Origin: Anaeramoeba flamelloides
Taxonomy: Eukaryota > Metamonada > Anaeramoebidae
Assembly (NCBI GenBank): GCA_027625915.1
Contig: JANTQA010000023.1
Coordinates: 3,720,001 to 3,784,000 of the forward strand
Direction: 5' to 3'
DNA length: 64,000 bases
Shown: piece after piece, positions 44,268-55,418 of the stretch
Layout: each line of letters opens with the position of its first letter
Numbering within the stretch: position 1 is the first letter of the stretch
Position numbers and translations under genes: made by a program
The notes under the pieces: generated by a model
Database searches by the model: none
Told to the model about the DNA's origin: nothing
What the model saw: only the letters and a program-made list of their open reading frames with translations

Positions 44268-45072
44268 TTATAATTGTCCAACAGCAAAAAAAAAAAAAAA
44301 AAAAAAAATAACAAACAAATAAAAAAAGGAAGAATAAATACTTTGGAAAAAGAACGAAAAATAAATCACAAAACAAAGAAAAAAATAAAAAGAAAAAAAC
44401 TTACAATAATATACCAGGAATAGAATATAGAACACAATATACACCAGTGTTGATATAACGGGTTTGACACACATTTTATTTGAATCATCGGAAGAGCTTA
44501 TTAAGTAATTCCATTTTTCAATCAATCCCAAATTAACAATTAAAATGAGAATATGAAGAACAAACAAAGGTAGCAAAAAAAGAAAAGACCGCAAGAGGGT
44601 TTTTTTGGTAGGGTTTATAAGCTCTTTTTCTGTTTGTTTTTTACGTAATGTGATCATAAACAAGATTATCAAGAAGAAAAAAGGAAAACAAATCCCTCGA
44701 TTAACAACTAATAACACAGAACAAACATAATTTTGGGTGTTATTGGAAATGGAAGCTAGCCCTTTTTGGGCCCACCATAAATTAGTTGTAAAAAGGTTGC
44801 CAAGCTTTTGTAAAGAATGATTGTCAAAAAAAAAAAAAATTTAGATGTTAAATGATTTTTGGTGAAAAAAAAAAATGAAAAAAGAAAAAAGAAAAGGATC
44901 GCACGATTGAAAGAATTGCAAATAAGACAAGAAAGTGTCTTATTTTCCATAAGTCGTTGAACTCTTGTTTTCTTGTTCTGTGGATCAAGATGAAAACAAA
45001 AAATAAAAGAAATGCTGATAAAGAAGCAATGATGAGAATAATCCAATCTAGAGCTGACAACGAGACTGACAT
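44268..45072 (-). CDS. Multi-pass membrane protein, at least two exons
   Basis: I do not recognise the family. Exon 1 (45072-44905, ATG start) encodes 56 residues with a first membrane helix (about 10-30), a loop H-R-T-R-K-Q-E-F-N-D-L-W, and the start of a second helix. A 100-bp intron (44904-44805) joins in phase 0 to exon 2 (44804 down to 44405). This has L-W-W-A-Q-K-G, a helix V-L-L-V-V-N-R-G-I-C-F-P-F-F-F-L, then helices in L-L-R-S-F-L-F-L-L-P-L and T-L-V-Y-I-V-F-Y-I-L-F-L. The exon 1 donor is GTGCGA, unlike others here, but no other GT exists between the two frames. The 3' end is unsettled: either splicing at GTAAGT (44404) to an unplaced exon, or read-through to a stop at 44268. Five helices are visible, so a seven-helix protein is possible. 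Confidence 0.55.
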
Positions 45073-45142
45073 TTTCAGATTTGAAGGTAATAAAGTATTG
45101 GTGTTCAAAAATCAAAAAAATAAAAATGAGAATTTGATTTAA

Positions 45143-47036
45143 TTGCTAAAGTGAAAAAACTTTAAATTAATTATTTAAGGGTAACCATAACAATTCAAAA
45201 ACTATTTCCACAAATTTAATGTTAAATTTAAATAATTTTTACCACCTCTTGAAATTGAAAAAAGAAGTAAAAATCTAATCTTTGTAATATCGGAATTAAC
45301 TTTGAAAAATGATATTTTCTCATAAGTGAATTTTTGTTCTTAAAAGTTTGATCTATTTTTAAGTATTTTGAAAAGTTAATAATTCAATAGAATGTTGTAC
45401 AAATAATTCGTAAAGAAAAGTTTAATCCTTGTTTCAAAATACAAAACAGTATTTTTATGTTATTTAGACTTATATTAATCGATAAAAGAAATCAACAATA
45501 ATAAAGACAAAGCAAATATGGAACTCATTCCATAAAGTTCGAGTATTTAAAAAGATATTCTAAAAGTAAAGGATCAAATTGGAAAATTTATCTCAAAATA
45601 TAGATCAAGATTTAAATATAAATGTATATCATAAAAAACAAAAAAATGAGAAAATTATGAAAAATTTTCTATAAATTATATTCATAATTTAAAATTTCCT
45701 TAAAACATTAAGGAATTTACCTTTATGATTGATTAGATCTTTGGTCTACAACTCGGAAGTATAGTGAATTATTTATACCATTGGGACAATAATGTAAAAA
45801 AGCAGGTTTTTATTTTTGAACACAAATTACAGATGTTGGGTGTATTTATTTTGATTGGTATATATTATTATTTCTGACAAAATTGGATTCTCTTGAAATT
45901 GAAAAACTAAGGAAAAAATCAGATTACAAGAAGACCATAAAAAATTTTAAAGCTATTTCCAGAAAAATAATTGGTGTTTTTAAAAGTTTGTTCAATTTTT
46001 ACCAATTTATTATTTAAAATTCAACATATTTCCAAATTATTTTTAAAAAAAATTATTTTCTTTGAATGGGAAAGAAATATTATTGTTTGAAGGGGATATA
46101 TAATTATTTTATAAAAATAAAAACCCCAATTAGAAAGGGACTCACAATATAATAGATCTTAATTTTATATTTATTTATTTAAGGTAACATCAAAATTTAC
46201 ACAAATTTGAATGCCATGAATTTATATGACATGGAACTTTACAAATTTATTTTTTAAACAAATAAATATTATTTTAAAACAAATATCTGAGTGTCATATA
46301 TTCTTTTATGATATATGTACATACTAATTAAAAAAGAAAAAAAACTCAAAAAATGAAAAAAATGAACAAGAAAATTAAAAATGAGAACTTTTTTATTATT
46401 CTTTTTATAAATATTATTAAAAAAAATTCATACTGTCCAGTTTTATTTTGAATTTAAAATGAAAAAAAAAAAAAAACAAATGGAAAGAGTATTTAAAACA
46501 ATTTTTTTAGCATTTTTAAAGAATATAAAAAACTTAACATTGATACAAATTTTTATTTAATTCATCCAATTCACGTTTTGGTCAAAAATATAAGATTTTA
46601 AAAATTTTTCCTTCAGAAAAAAAAATCTTGTTCGGATATATTTGTAAGATTGAATAATTAATCATTTTTCATTAAATTGTGAAAACACTTAATAAATTTG
46701 AATCAATGCTAGAATTTTTTCAACAGATTTTTATTTTTATATGGGTTGACCTTTTTGCAGTTTTTTTGAATTTCAATAATTTATTATTTTATCTTTAATC
46801 TTTGTTCTAGTATTCTTTGTTATTACTTTTTTTTTGATAACAATATTCGATAAAAGAAATTTGAAAAAAAAAACTCAAAAAAAAAAAATATTACGTTCCA
46901 AAAATCAATAATGGGGAATATGGATGAAATTCGAGTTAATCTCTATTTAATTACCATCAAAATCTCAAAAAATACCCCATAAATCAACTGAAATATATAA
47001 TTTCCACTTTCAGCCTTTTTTTTTTTGTAATTTAGG
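45143..47036. other. AT-rich intergenic stretch
   Basis: No supported gene. The plus frame at 44957-45142 is the antisense shadow of membrane-protein exon 1. Confidence 0.4.
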
Positions 47037-47086
<50 letters not shown>

Positions 47087-47090
47087 ATAT
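47037..47090. repeat. (TA)n microsatellite
   Basis: More than 20 TA units end in GTGTGTATATG. A second shorter run lies at 47290-47313. Confidence 0.9.
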
Positions 47091-47479
47091 GTTGATTCCT
47101 CTTATTTTCTATAATAAAAAGATTTTTTTCAAAACAAATTCTAATTATATCCTATATATTTACTTTTTCTATGATTGATTTCAAAACTTCGCCAAAATAC
47201 TTTTATTAACAATAAATATATTTTTAAAAAACTAATTTTTTATTAAAAAAAAAAAAAATTCAAAAAATTGAAATTTAAATATTCAGATTGATATATATAT
47301 ATATATATATATTAGGAATAAAAAAAAAATTTAAATTTAAAAATAATAAAAAGTGAGAAATTCATTATCTATCAACCAATCTATATATTTTATATTTCTA
47401 AAAACAAAAAAGGTATTATTATTTTACAAAAAAGAGAAAAAATTGCCCCAAAAATAAAAATATGGAATAGTTTAAAATC

Positions 47480-48070
47480 GGAAAAAAAAGATTTTTTATA
47501 AACTAAACTATTTTTCAAAAATTGTTACTCACTTTATAATGATTATTGGAAGTAGCGTTTTGAGGGTTTATTCTAGTATTCTTTACAAAAGTTATTTTCC
47601 ATTTTTTTGGATCAGAATAATTTTAGTTTTGCTTTTTCAAATTTTTGTTTTTCTTTTTCTTTTTCTTTTTTTTTGAAAAATTTTTCTTTTTCTTTTGTTT
47701 TCTTCTTCTTTTTTTTATTTTTAAAGATCATGTGGAAAAAAAAGAGATCTTCGAAAAGACAAATAATCACTCAGAAAATTTGGACTATGTAATGTCTTTG
47801 AAAATGGATTTAATTATCCATAAAAAATCTCGTCGTTCAACTTTTTTTCAGTGAAAGTTCAGTAATAAAAAATCAGTAATGCTCATTTCAAAAATTGTGA
47901 CTCACTTTTTTTTTAGTTTTTGGTTTTATTTTTTTTTAAATTTTTAATATATCAGGCTTTTATAGATTTAGAATGACTTAAAAGTGAATTACAACTCAGA
48001 TTTAGTTATTAATTTTTCTTGAATACTAAAGGATAATTTTTTTTTTTTCAATTTATTTTTTCAGGTGAGT
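47480..48070 (-). repeat. Dispersed repeat R, copy 2 (inverted)
   Basis: This is the reverse complement of copy 1 at 34.2-34.8 kb. The closest match is at 47840-47910 (CAGTGAAAGTTCAGTAATAA, TAATGCTCATTTCAAAAATT). Other matched blocks are ACTCACTTTATAATG (47530), GTTTTGAGGGTTTATTC (47560) and TAATTTTAGTTTTGCTTTTT (47619). A T/C-rich filler at 47640-47720 mirrors the A/G filler of copy 1. Confidence 0.75.
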
Positions 48071-48439
48071 CACAATTTTTGAAAAAGAGTTTATATTACC
48101 AAAATTTTGATACACATAAACTAATAAATTGAAAAAAAAAATAATTCACTTTTTTATTTATGAATTAGTATTTATTAAATCTTATTAGGCATTCACTTTT
48201 TGTTAATTTAATAATTATTATAATTATTCTAATAACAGAAAAGTCTGATTTTATAATAATTATATATAAATAAAAACCAAAAAATAAAAAAAAGCCTGTC
48301 AAAATTTTTGAATTGATTTCTATGCAGTATTTTATTATCAAAATTTCAGGAAATAAGGAAGAAAATACAATTTTTTACTTATAATTATTTGAATTTTTAA
48401 TCAACTTATATAACCCCAATTTATTTAATCCTTATTTTC

Positions 48440-48800
48440 TTTTCTAAGATTTTTTTTTTTTTTTCAACCTGATGCCTTTTTTATTGAAAAAATGTAAGAT
48501 TAAAACCCATTCAAAAATCGAAAAAAAAAAAAAACAAATAAAAAATTTGAGAAAATGAGAAAAAACATATATGATATTTAAATACTTCTATAATTTTGAT
48601 AAAAAAAAAGAAAAAGATCAAAAACAATAATTTTACAATATAAAAAAGAAAAAATGTTTTCTATCTCAAAATTGAGAATTTATATTGGTATGGATAGAGT
48701 TTAAAACTTATCAAAACAACTTCATGTAACATTATAAAGTAAATAAATATTTTTGAAAAACATTTTTATTGTTTTGTATTTAGTTTGAAAAAAAGAATTC
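48440..48800 (+). repeat. Dispersed repeat R, copy 3 (partial, diverged)
   Basis: It carries TATCAAAACAACTTCATG and AACATTATAAAGTAAATAAA (48709-48750), then TATTTTTGAAAAACATTTT, in the same order and strand as copy 1. Similarity is lower than between copies 1 and 2. It faces copy 2 about 400 bp away, so the pair forms a loose inverted arrangement. Confidence 0.55.
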
Positions 48801-49016
48801 GAAAAACCAAATTCAGATATTAATTTAGTAAAAAGTGCATAATATAAATTTTTCATCGGTTCATTGGGATTGAAATATCTGATATAACACTTAAATTACA
48901 AATAAATATATAAAGAGAAGGAAATATTTTATATTTTAATCTTTAAAAGTATTTAATTCAAGAATAGGATCATTTTTCAATTTGGAAATAGATAAAATTT
49001 TAAGCAATCCTTGTTC

Positions 49017-49017
<1 letters not shown>

Positions 49018-49052
<35 letters not shown>
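49018..49052. repeat. (TA)n microsatellite
   Basis: About 17 TA units. DNA from here to 49574 is AT-rich and probably holds the upstream region of the F-box gene. Confidence 0.9.
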
Positions 49053-49055
<3 letters not shown>

Positions 49056-49574
49056 TCTAAAAAAGGACCAAACAAACAAATAAAGATCACAATTTTAAAT
49101 CTATTACTTCGGAATCTCTATTTTTCAAAGATAAAAAGGAAGGACAAAAGGAAAAGAAAAATATCATAAAATCGAAGTGAATATTTTTTCGATTTTTCTT
49201 TCTTCCAAATTGATGATAAAAAAATATTTGTCAAAATCCAATCAGTAAAGCCAAATTAAGTGACAAATTCATTGATTAAATTTAAGATCTTTAGTTTTAA
49301 ATGTTCAAGTTAGTTAATGAAAATCTTTTTCTAGATCAAAATAGATTATTTTAAAAAGGCAAAAAACTCAATTTATTTTCAAGATTCACAAAATAATTGT
49401 TCTCATTTAACATTTTAGTATTTTGTAAAGTTGTTTCCAATAATTTTATTATTTGTTGTCTCAAGTAAATAGTCCTTTTTCACCATAATCCAACATTATA
49501 AATTTCATTTTATTTTTTTTTTTCTTTTAATTTTTTCAAATTTAGTACCTATTTCTGTTAAAAATATAGGTACA

Positions 49575-49850
49575 ATGTCTATCGGTTCTTCAACTGAGTC
49601 TGTTCTTATTTTAGACTCGCCATCAGATTCACCCTTAGAAGGCGAATCAATTTTAGAAATATCCCTCGATGAAAAGAATGCTGAATTGCAAACAAATGAA
49701 TATGAGATTTATTTGGGACAAACTTGTGTCGTTGTCAACCCAAACACCAAAACTTTATTGCAAAATGGAGTGATAGGAACAATCCACTCAAATCATAGAA
49801 AACCACCTGACCAAAATGAGACCTCACTTACTGATTTACCAGATGAATGT

Positions 49851-49882
<32 letters not shown>

Positions 49883-52800
49883 CAATGATTAATCAATTCT
49901 TTGTTTTTTGAAAACAAAACTCATTCCTTTTCGTTTTAAAAGTGTCTAAAAAGAATGATTAAAATTTAACAAAACAAAAAAAACCTTTTTACTTCCTTTT
50001 TTCTTTTTGTGTTTTCTTCAACAATTTGTTTAACAACCAAAACTGTGAATTTGTTCTGGTAATGAGATCATAAAATACACATTCTCACAAATAATTGAAT
50101 TGAATTTCATTCAACAACATCGCTTGTGTCGATTGTAATGGGTTCTGTAATTGCACAACACAGAGTTTTATTTGTGAATGAATCAAAATAAAATCTGCAT
50201 TCTTTGGTACATTTTGTGTTTTTAAAAAAAAAAATATCAAGAAAGTCCAATTTGGTTATTTCACTCACTGTTAATTCGAAACAAAGCTCAAGTTGTGGGG
50301 AAGTAGGACACTCTAGCAATTTTTTAAAAAATATGAAATACAGAAGAGTTTACAATCCCAGAAAAATGAAAAAAAATTTCCTTGTGTTAGGTGTAAGGAA
50401 ATGTTATTTTGGTTATTAACTAATCGATCTTCAACTTTGAATGAATTGTAATGTTTGTTAAAAAATTGAAATTTTTCTTTTCTTTTCACCAAAATTGGAA
50501 TTGGTGAGCGTAAGGCGAATAGATCGGAAGGTATTTAATAAAAAAATGTAAATTTTGGGTTGTAAATTGAAATTTTCAGTTAGGCTTTGGTTTTATTTGG
50601 TACTTATAATTTTTTTATTTTTTACCAAATCAAACAACTAGAAAATAGCTTTTTTGGAAATGCCGCTAGCTTTTCCAAAATTTAAAAGAATTGAGTAAAA
50701 TCTTAGATTCTACTCAATTCTTTTGGATTCTGGAAAACCTAACGACAAAAAATATTTAAAATGGAATGCTCTACTTCGATTTTAAAATTAAGAAATTTCA
50801 CAAAGAAATTTAAATACATATACAATTATTTTTATGATCAGAATAAAATCAAAACAAAATCTTGTGATTAATGCAAAAAATATTTCAACTTAGAAATAGA
50901 TAAAGATATCGATTATTTTTTATGGGACTTCCCATCAAATCAAAAAAATCGAACACCCTGGATCTCTGAATTAAAAAAAATTAATATTTCTGAGATATCA
51001 AAAAAATATTATTCTCGATATTATTCCAAAAAGAGATTCAATATATTGTTTATCTCGAGTGGATAATAGACGAAAATTTGAGTCTTTTTAAAAATTTCTA
51101 AATAAAAATCTAGGAATTGGGTAAGTGCCGTAGAGTGCCGCCAAGTGCCTAGGTTTTCCAGAATTTAAAAGAAAAGAGAAAAATCATTGATTTAACTCAA
51201 TTCTTTTAAATTTTGGAAATTAAATTCTGGAAAACCTAACGGCAGTTTTCTTGAGGTTTTCTGTTTTATCAGTGAAGTGTTCTAGGTTTTTTTGAGTTTT
51301 CTATTTATTTGTGAAGTGTTCTAGGTTTTTTTGAGGTTTTCTATTTTATTTCGAAGTGTTCATAGGTTTTTTTTACTTTAGAAATAAACCTAAAATTTAT
51401 TAAAATTTTCGGTTTATTTCTAAAGTAAAAAAAAACTAAGGAAAATCTATTGATTTTCTAAATAAATAGAAAACTCAAAAAAACCTAACGAAAATCTATT
51501 GATTCTACAAATAAACAGAAAACTCAAGAAAACCTAACGGCGGGTTTTTTTAAATTTCGAAATAAAAAGAAAATTTTTGAAATTTTCTTTTAAATTCTAA
51601 AATTCAAAAAAAACCTAACTGCAAATAAAACGAATTAACAACTCCCCCCCCCCTTTAAATAATAAATAAAAAAAAAATAATTTCTTTTTTTGGTTAGAAA
51701 AATTTTAGGAATAATACTTTTAAAAAAAATCTAGTAAATAAAAAATAGTCAATATGGGTTTCAATTAATTTAATATCTGTAATTTTTATATCATTAATTT
51801 TTCATATTCTTAAAAATAACGAAAAAAAAAAAAAAAAAAAAATAAAATAAAAAGTGCTTTGCATAATTTTCGAATATTTACCACCAAATAAATTAGTACA
51901 ATTAAAATTAGCATGTACTATATTTGCAGATGTTCTTACGGATTCTAGTTTGTGGAGGAAGGTCTGTTATAATTATGAATTTTTATTTGTATGGCAAACA
52001 TTATATGTACCATCTACACACCAACCCCAAGCGATTTTGGGCACATTAGCCTCGCCTGCGCCGATCAGCTTACCCAAAAATTCCTCGACAACAACACGGT
52101 TTGGATCGCTAATTGGCACGAGCAATGTAACCTTTTCACGCACATCAGCTTTAGAAGCCATTCGAAGGACAAGGCGGGGGCTAGCGGGGGTTATGGAAAT
52201 ACGCACTTGCAAAAGATTAAGATTAAGGAACATTGAATTATTAGAAGACCCCGAGCATTCTTTAATTGAGAAGGTTAAAAAGGTCAATACCGCAACAAAG
52301 GAATTACAAAGATTATCGCGGTCTGATGTTGAAATCATTACAAGGAGGAGGTCAGGAGAGAAATACACAAAAAATTTACTTCAATTCGTAGGAGGTCCAT
52401 TATTATTACTTTTCCATGCGCTTTTAATTTTCACGATTCTTTTAAATTTAACAATGACTGGTAAACTAACGAAAAATATTTTTTTAATTTTTAGTCCACT
52501 TTTAATCTGTTTCGCGTTAATATTCTTTGGCATGGTATTTGCAACGTTTGCCTCTTGCTCAAGAAATATTTATAAAATGATCCCATTAACCTTTATACCC
52601 CTGCTGATTCTTTTATTACCAGTAATGTGCTTGTTGTTAAAAATAGCAGGCGTAATATCTTGGAATTACCTTTCAACGTTATCACCAATCTTAGTTTATA
52701 TAGTCATTGCCTTTTTAATTGTCGTCACAACTTATATTGACCAAGGTAATAGAATTTGCTTTAATTTATTAAATATTTGCAAGGTCGTTTTAATTGCCAT

Positions 52801-53185
52801 CCCATTTATACTTTTTGCTTGGTTTTTTATCTTTCTTAGTATTAAGTTAGAAAAACAAGTAAATTGGTCCTGGACTAAAATATTCACCCCTTTATTTATT
52901 TTTAATATGATACCTTTGCTTGTATGTTGTTGCAATTGCTGTAATAATTTGTTTTGTAATACCAAATTTTCAAAAAAATTCGTATTTCTTTTATTAATGG
53001 TAATGATTTTTATACCAATAAATATTTCGATAATATTGCTTGTTGTCTATTTGGATACTGATATAATTACAAACTTTACTTATGTTTTAATACCAATTTA
53101 CGTCATAGAAATTATTTTTGTCATAATTTCTTCAGTTTTTTTATGCTTTTGGATATATATGTTTTTCCATGTTGAAATAATATAA
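49575..53185 (+). CDS. F-box protein fused to a TMEM185-like multi-pass membrane domain
   Basis: Exon 1 (49575-49848) and exon 2 (51855-53185) join across a 2006-bp GTAAAC-AG intron to give 534 residues. The junction restores an F-box: T-D-L-P-D-E joined to L-L-C-I-I-F-E-Y-L, then C-T-I-F-A-D-V-L-T-D-S-S-L-W-R-K-V-C. F-boxes bind Skp1 in SCF ubiquitin ligases. After a Ser/Thr- and Arg-rich linker come about eight or nine hydrophobic helices. They include K-L-E-K-Q-V-N-W-S-W-T-K-I-F-T-P-L-F-I, close to the R-L-D-x-x-I-H-W-P-W-x-x-V-x-x-P-L-W-I repeat of TMEM185/Fragile-X-F proteins. Related repeats are I-S-W-N-Y-L-S-T-L-S-P-I and the D-I-I-T-N-F-T-Y-V-L-I-P-I-Y-V stretch. A Cys cluster C-C-C-N-C-C lies in a loop. 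The acceptor follows an A-rich tract rather than a pyrimidine tract. The fusion suggests a membrane-anchored SCF adaptor, which is inference. Confidence 0.82.
50107..50319 (-). CDS. Antisense ORF inside the F-box gene intron
   Basis: I recognise no family. The frame reads L-E-C-P-T-S-P-Q-L-E-L-C-F-E-L-T-V-S-E-I-T-K and continues with five more cysteines to a TGA at 50107. It starts without an ATG; the frame stays open upstream to about 50379. Its composition is far more protein-like than the surrounding DNA. It could be the last exon of a nested gene on the minus strand, with CTAG at about 50313 as acceptor, or part of an old transposon. DNA just upstream resembles 6361-6460. Confidence 0.35.
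   Translation of the reverse strand: MLECPTSPQLELCFELTVSEITKLDFLDIFFFKNTKCTKECRFYFDSFTNKTLCCAITEPITIDTSDVVE
50640..50752 (+). repeat. Hairpin repeat (copy E1)
   Basis: GCTAGCTTTTCCAAAATTTA at 50663 pairs with the later half TTTTGGATTCTGGAAAACCT around AATCTTAGATTCTACT, and the end is CCTAACGAC. This is the same stem-loop as in copies A, B and D, without a GTGCC tail. It precedes the LINE remnant. Confidence 0.7.
50815..51114 (+). pseudogene. LINE ORF2 C-terminal remnant (copy E)
   Basis: The reading C-K-K-Y-F-N-L-E-I-D-K-D-I-D-Y-F-L-W-D-F-P (about 50871-50935) aligns with the zinc-motif region of the LINE at 31.9 kb (C-L-K-Y-E-H-K-E-I-I-E-N-I-D-H-F-L-W-V-C-P). It is followed by W-I-S-E-L-K-K, and the end reads R-R-K-F-E-S-F-L-K-F-L-N-K-N-L-G-I. 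A stop replaces a residue inside the zinc motif, and frameshifts follow. It leads straight into tail copy E2, the same order as at 30.6-31.2 kb. Confidence 0.7.
51115..51625 (+). repeat. GTGCC-motif tail plus hairpin array (copy E2)
   Basis: The tail AAGTGCCGTAGAGTGCCGCC, AAGTGCCTAGG is followed by at least four stem-loops. The unit GTGAAGTGTTCTAGGTTTTT with GAGGTTTTCTATTT is repeated about three times on the left arms. It is answered on the right by AAAACTCAAAAAAACCTAAC and AAACTCAAGAAAACCTAACG. The last hairpin (51541-51622) pairs GGTTTTTTTAAATTTCGAAA with the TTCTAAAATTCAAAAAAAAC half. It ends beside a C-run (51645-51653). All of it lies within the F-box gene intron. Confidence 0.75.
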
Positions 53186-53284
53186 TTATTATAATATTAG
53201 TTATTTGATTTGCTTTTTTATAATTAATACAAATTATTAATTTTCTTTGACAATTATTGAATTAATATTATATATAACAATATC

Positions 53285-53323
<39 letters not shown>

Positions 53324-53873
53324 CATTAATTTTTGAAGAATTTAAACGAAATATTTTTTTATTATTTTTTTTCTCATTTTATGAATAAAAAGAATCAAAT
53401 TAAATTTTCTTTTTATATATAATTCTGATGATTTCAATAATTACCCAAACATTAAATAATACAATTCTGAATTGATGAATTTGCTATTTTATGATAATTT
53501 ACACACAAAACAATAATAATTAAATAATTACAATTAAAAACTGCATTTCTAACCGGATAATTAAAATATCATGACAAATGGAATTTAATATTGAATTTTA
53601 ATTTGATAAAATATATAAACCATCACAATTTTAATATTTTATTAACACAAGCGTTTATTCTGTACTTAAATTTCCTCATAATACCAAGATCAATTTTTTT
53701 TTGTCTCTTTCTTTTTTAAATTTGATACATAATTTCAACATATTTATATTATCCTTTATGTCATTCTGTAAATTTCAAATTTAATTAAAAAAAAAATATT
53801 TCTTAATATAAAATTAAAAATATTTTTTTCTATTCTTTTTCGATAAAAATTTTCATAAATTATTTTTATTTTT
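53186..53873. other. AT-rich stretch with (ATT)n microsatellite
   Basis: A run of about 14 ATT units covers roughly 53283-53325 just behind the F-box gene. The rest is AT-rich with no gene seen. Confidence 0.6.
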
Positions 53874-54260
53874 TTAATGAATATATTTGAAAAAATAAAA
53901 TAAAATAATAAAAAAGATTATTTTAAATCGTATAAAATTTTTTTTTGTTTTAATATTTTTTTCTTTTTTTTTTTGGAAAATTTTAAATTGTTTGATAATA
54001 TGTTCAAAACCAATAAGTTCTACTTTCTTTTTAAGTTTAAATCTTCTTTGGTAAATTGAGATTCTGTATTGGTCAATTTTTGCTTCAGTTTTATAAATTA
54101 TTCTTGGAGAGTGTGAATTTATTTTTAAAAATTTTAGACTTTTATTTATCCAAATATCAATTGAGTCAAAATATTTTTGAATCAAATTAAAAATAACTAA
54201 TCCATAAAATAACTAGTTAAATGAATATTTATTTGAAAGGTTATTATTTTACCCCATTGT
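53874..54260 (-). pseudogene. LINE ORF2 fragment, minus strand
   Basis: The minus-strand reading L-F-Y-G-L-V-I-F-N then Y-F-D-S-I-D-I-W-I-N-K, S-P-R-I-I-Y-K-T-E-A-K-I and S-I-Y-Q-R-R-F-K-L-K-K aligns with L-T-Y-G-L-E-I-Y-N, Y-L-N-S-W-I-N, T-P-I-L-I-Y-K-T-E-F-K-F and S-I-N-K-K-K-F-K-F-K of the LINE at 31.4-31.7 kb. The zinc motif and 3' end are missing, and the sequence degenerates into Phe/Ile/Lys runs. More decayed LINE sequence may continue up to about 55.4 kb, but I could not follow a frame. Confidence 0.6.
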
Positions 54261-55415
54261 TTAGTTTTTATTTTAAAAAATTATTTTTATTTTTTAAAAC
54301 TATCTTTTGCCTTTTTATATTTTTTTGTAAACACTTCTCTTTTTCTCAAGCGAAATTCTGATATATATATAAAATCGAATATTTTTGATTTTCGTTTTTT
54401 ATTATTCAATTTGAGTAAATTTACAATATTTAAATAAATTTAAAATATTTCAATAAAGTTAAAATATTTTAAAAAATTTCTAGATTATTATTATTTTATT
54501 ATCCATTTTTAAAATAGGATCAATCCAAAAACACAATTATCTACAAATATTTGAAAATGCCTTAATAATTTTTTATTTCTTATCTTAAAAAATGTTGAAT
54601 AAATACAAATAATAAGTGTAATAACAAATATCATTGATAAACAGGTTACAATTCTTTATACCATATTTTTTTAGGTTTTAATTTTTTATTTTCTAATATA
54701 TTTATCAATAACCACTACTGAACTAAATTTGTCTAATTTTATTAGAATATATTTAATAACAAATGTAATAAACAAAAAATTTCTTTTTTTTTGAAATAAT
54801 TATTTTAGAATTTTTCGAATTGAAGAAGTAAATTTGATTTACTAGTAGTTGTATCAAATTATAAAAAAAAATCCAAGCTAAGAATCTAATACAAAAATCC
54901 CAGAGTCTTCTAAATTCTTTTATCAATAAGTTTTAGAACGAATCTTTTTTAAGTGTTATTAATTGATATTGTTGAATATTTTTTGGAATACTTTCACTTC
55001 AACCAGTTTCTCGAATAAATAATAGTTTTTTTTTTCACAAGATTTATTCCTTTTACATTTTTATCTGTTATTGAATTTATAATATAGTAGAAAACATTTA
55101 TAATAAAACTACTTGATAAATAAATAGTTTTCCAATTTATTTTTTCTATTTTTTCCCAAATTGAATTAACTCATTTTTTTTTTAATTTTAAAATTTTTAC
55201 AATAAAATTATTGAAATTAGTATTTGTTTTTGGGCTACTGGTTTTTTGCAAAATCACATTATACCTAAATATATTTTCATCTTTCGTAAAAATTTTGTTG
55301 AAGATTCTCAGTTTTTATTTATCATTTCTTCAACAGTTTTTAATTTTTATAAAATCTTTCATTTATTTGATTAATAAATTTTAAATAATTAAATTTAATA
55401 TTTTTTTTTTTACTT
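54261..55415. other. AT-rich stretch, possibly decayed LINE
   Basis: No intact frame. Scattered minus-strand protein-like snatches near 55000-55100 may be continuing LINE sequence. Confidence 0.25.
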
Positions 55416-55418
55416 TTA

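Noticed and set aside
47607-47854. Phe/Ser-rich plus-strand frames
   Set aside because: They arise from the T/C-rich filler of dispersed repeat R copy 2.
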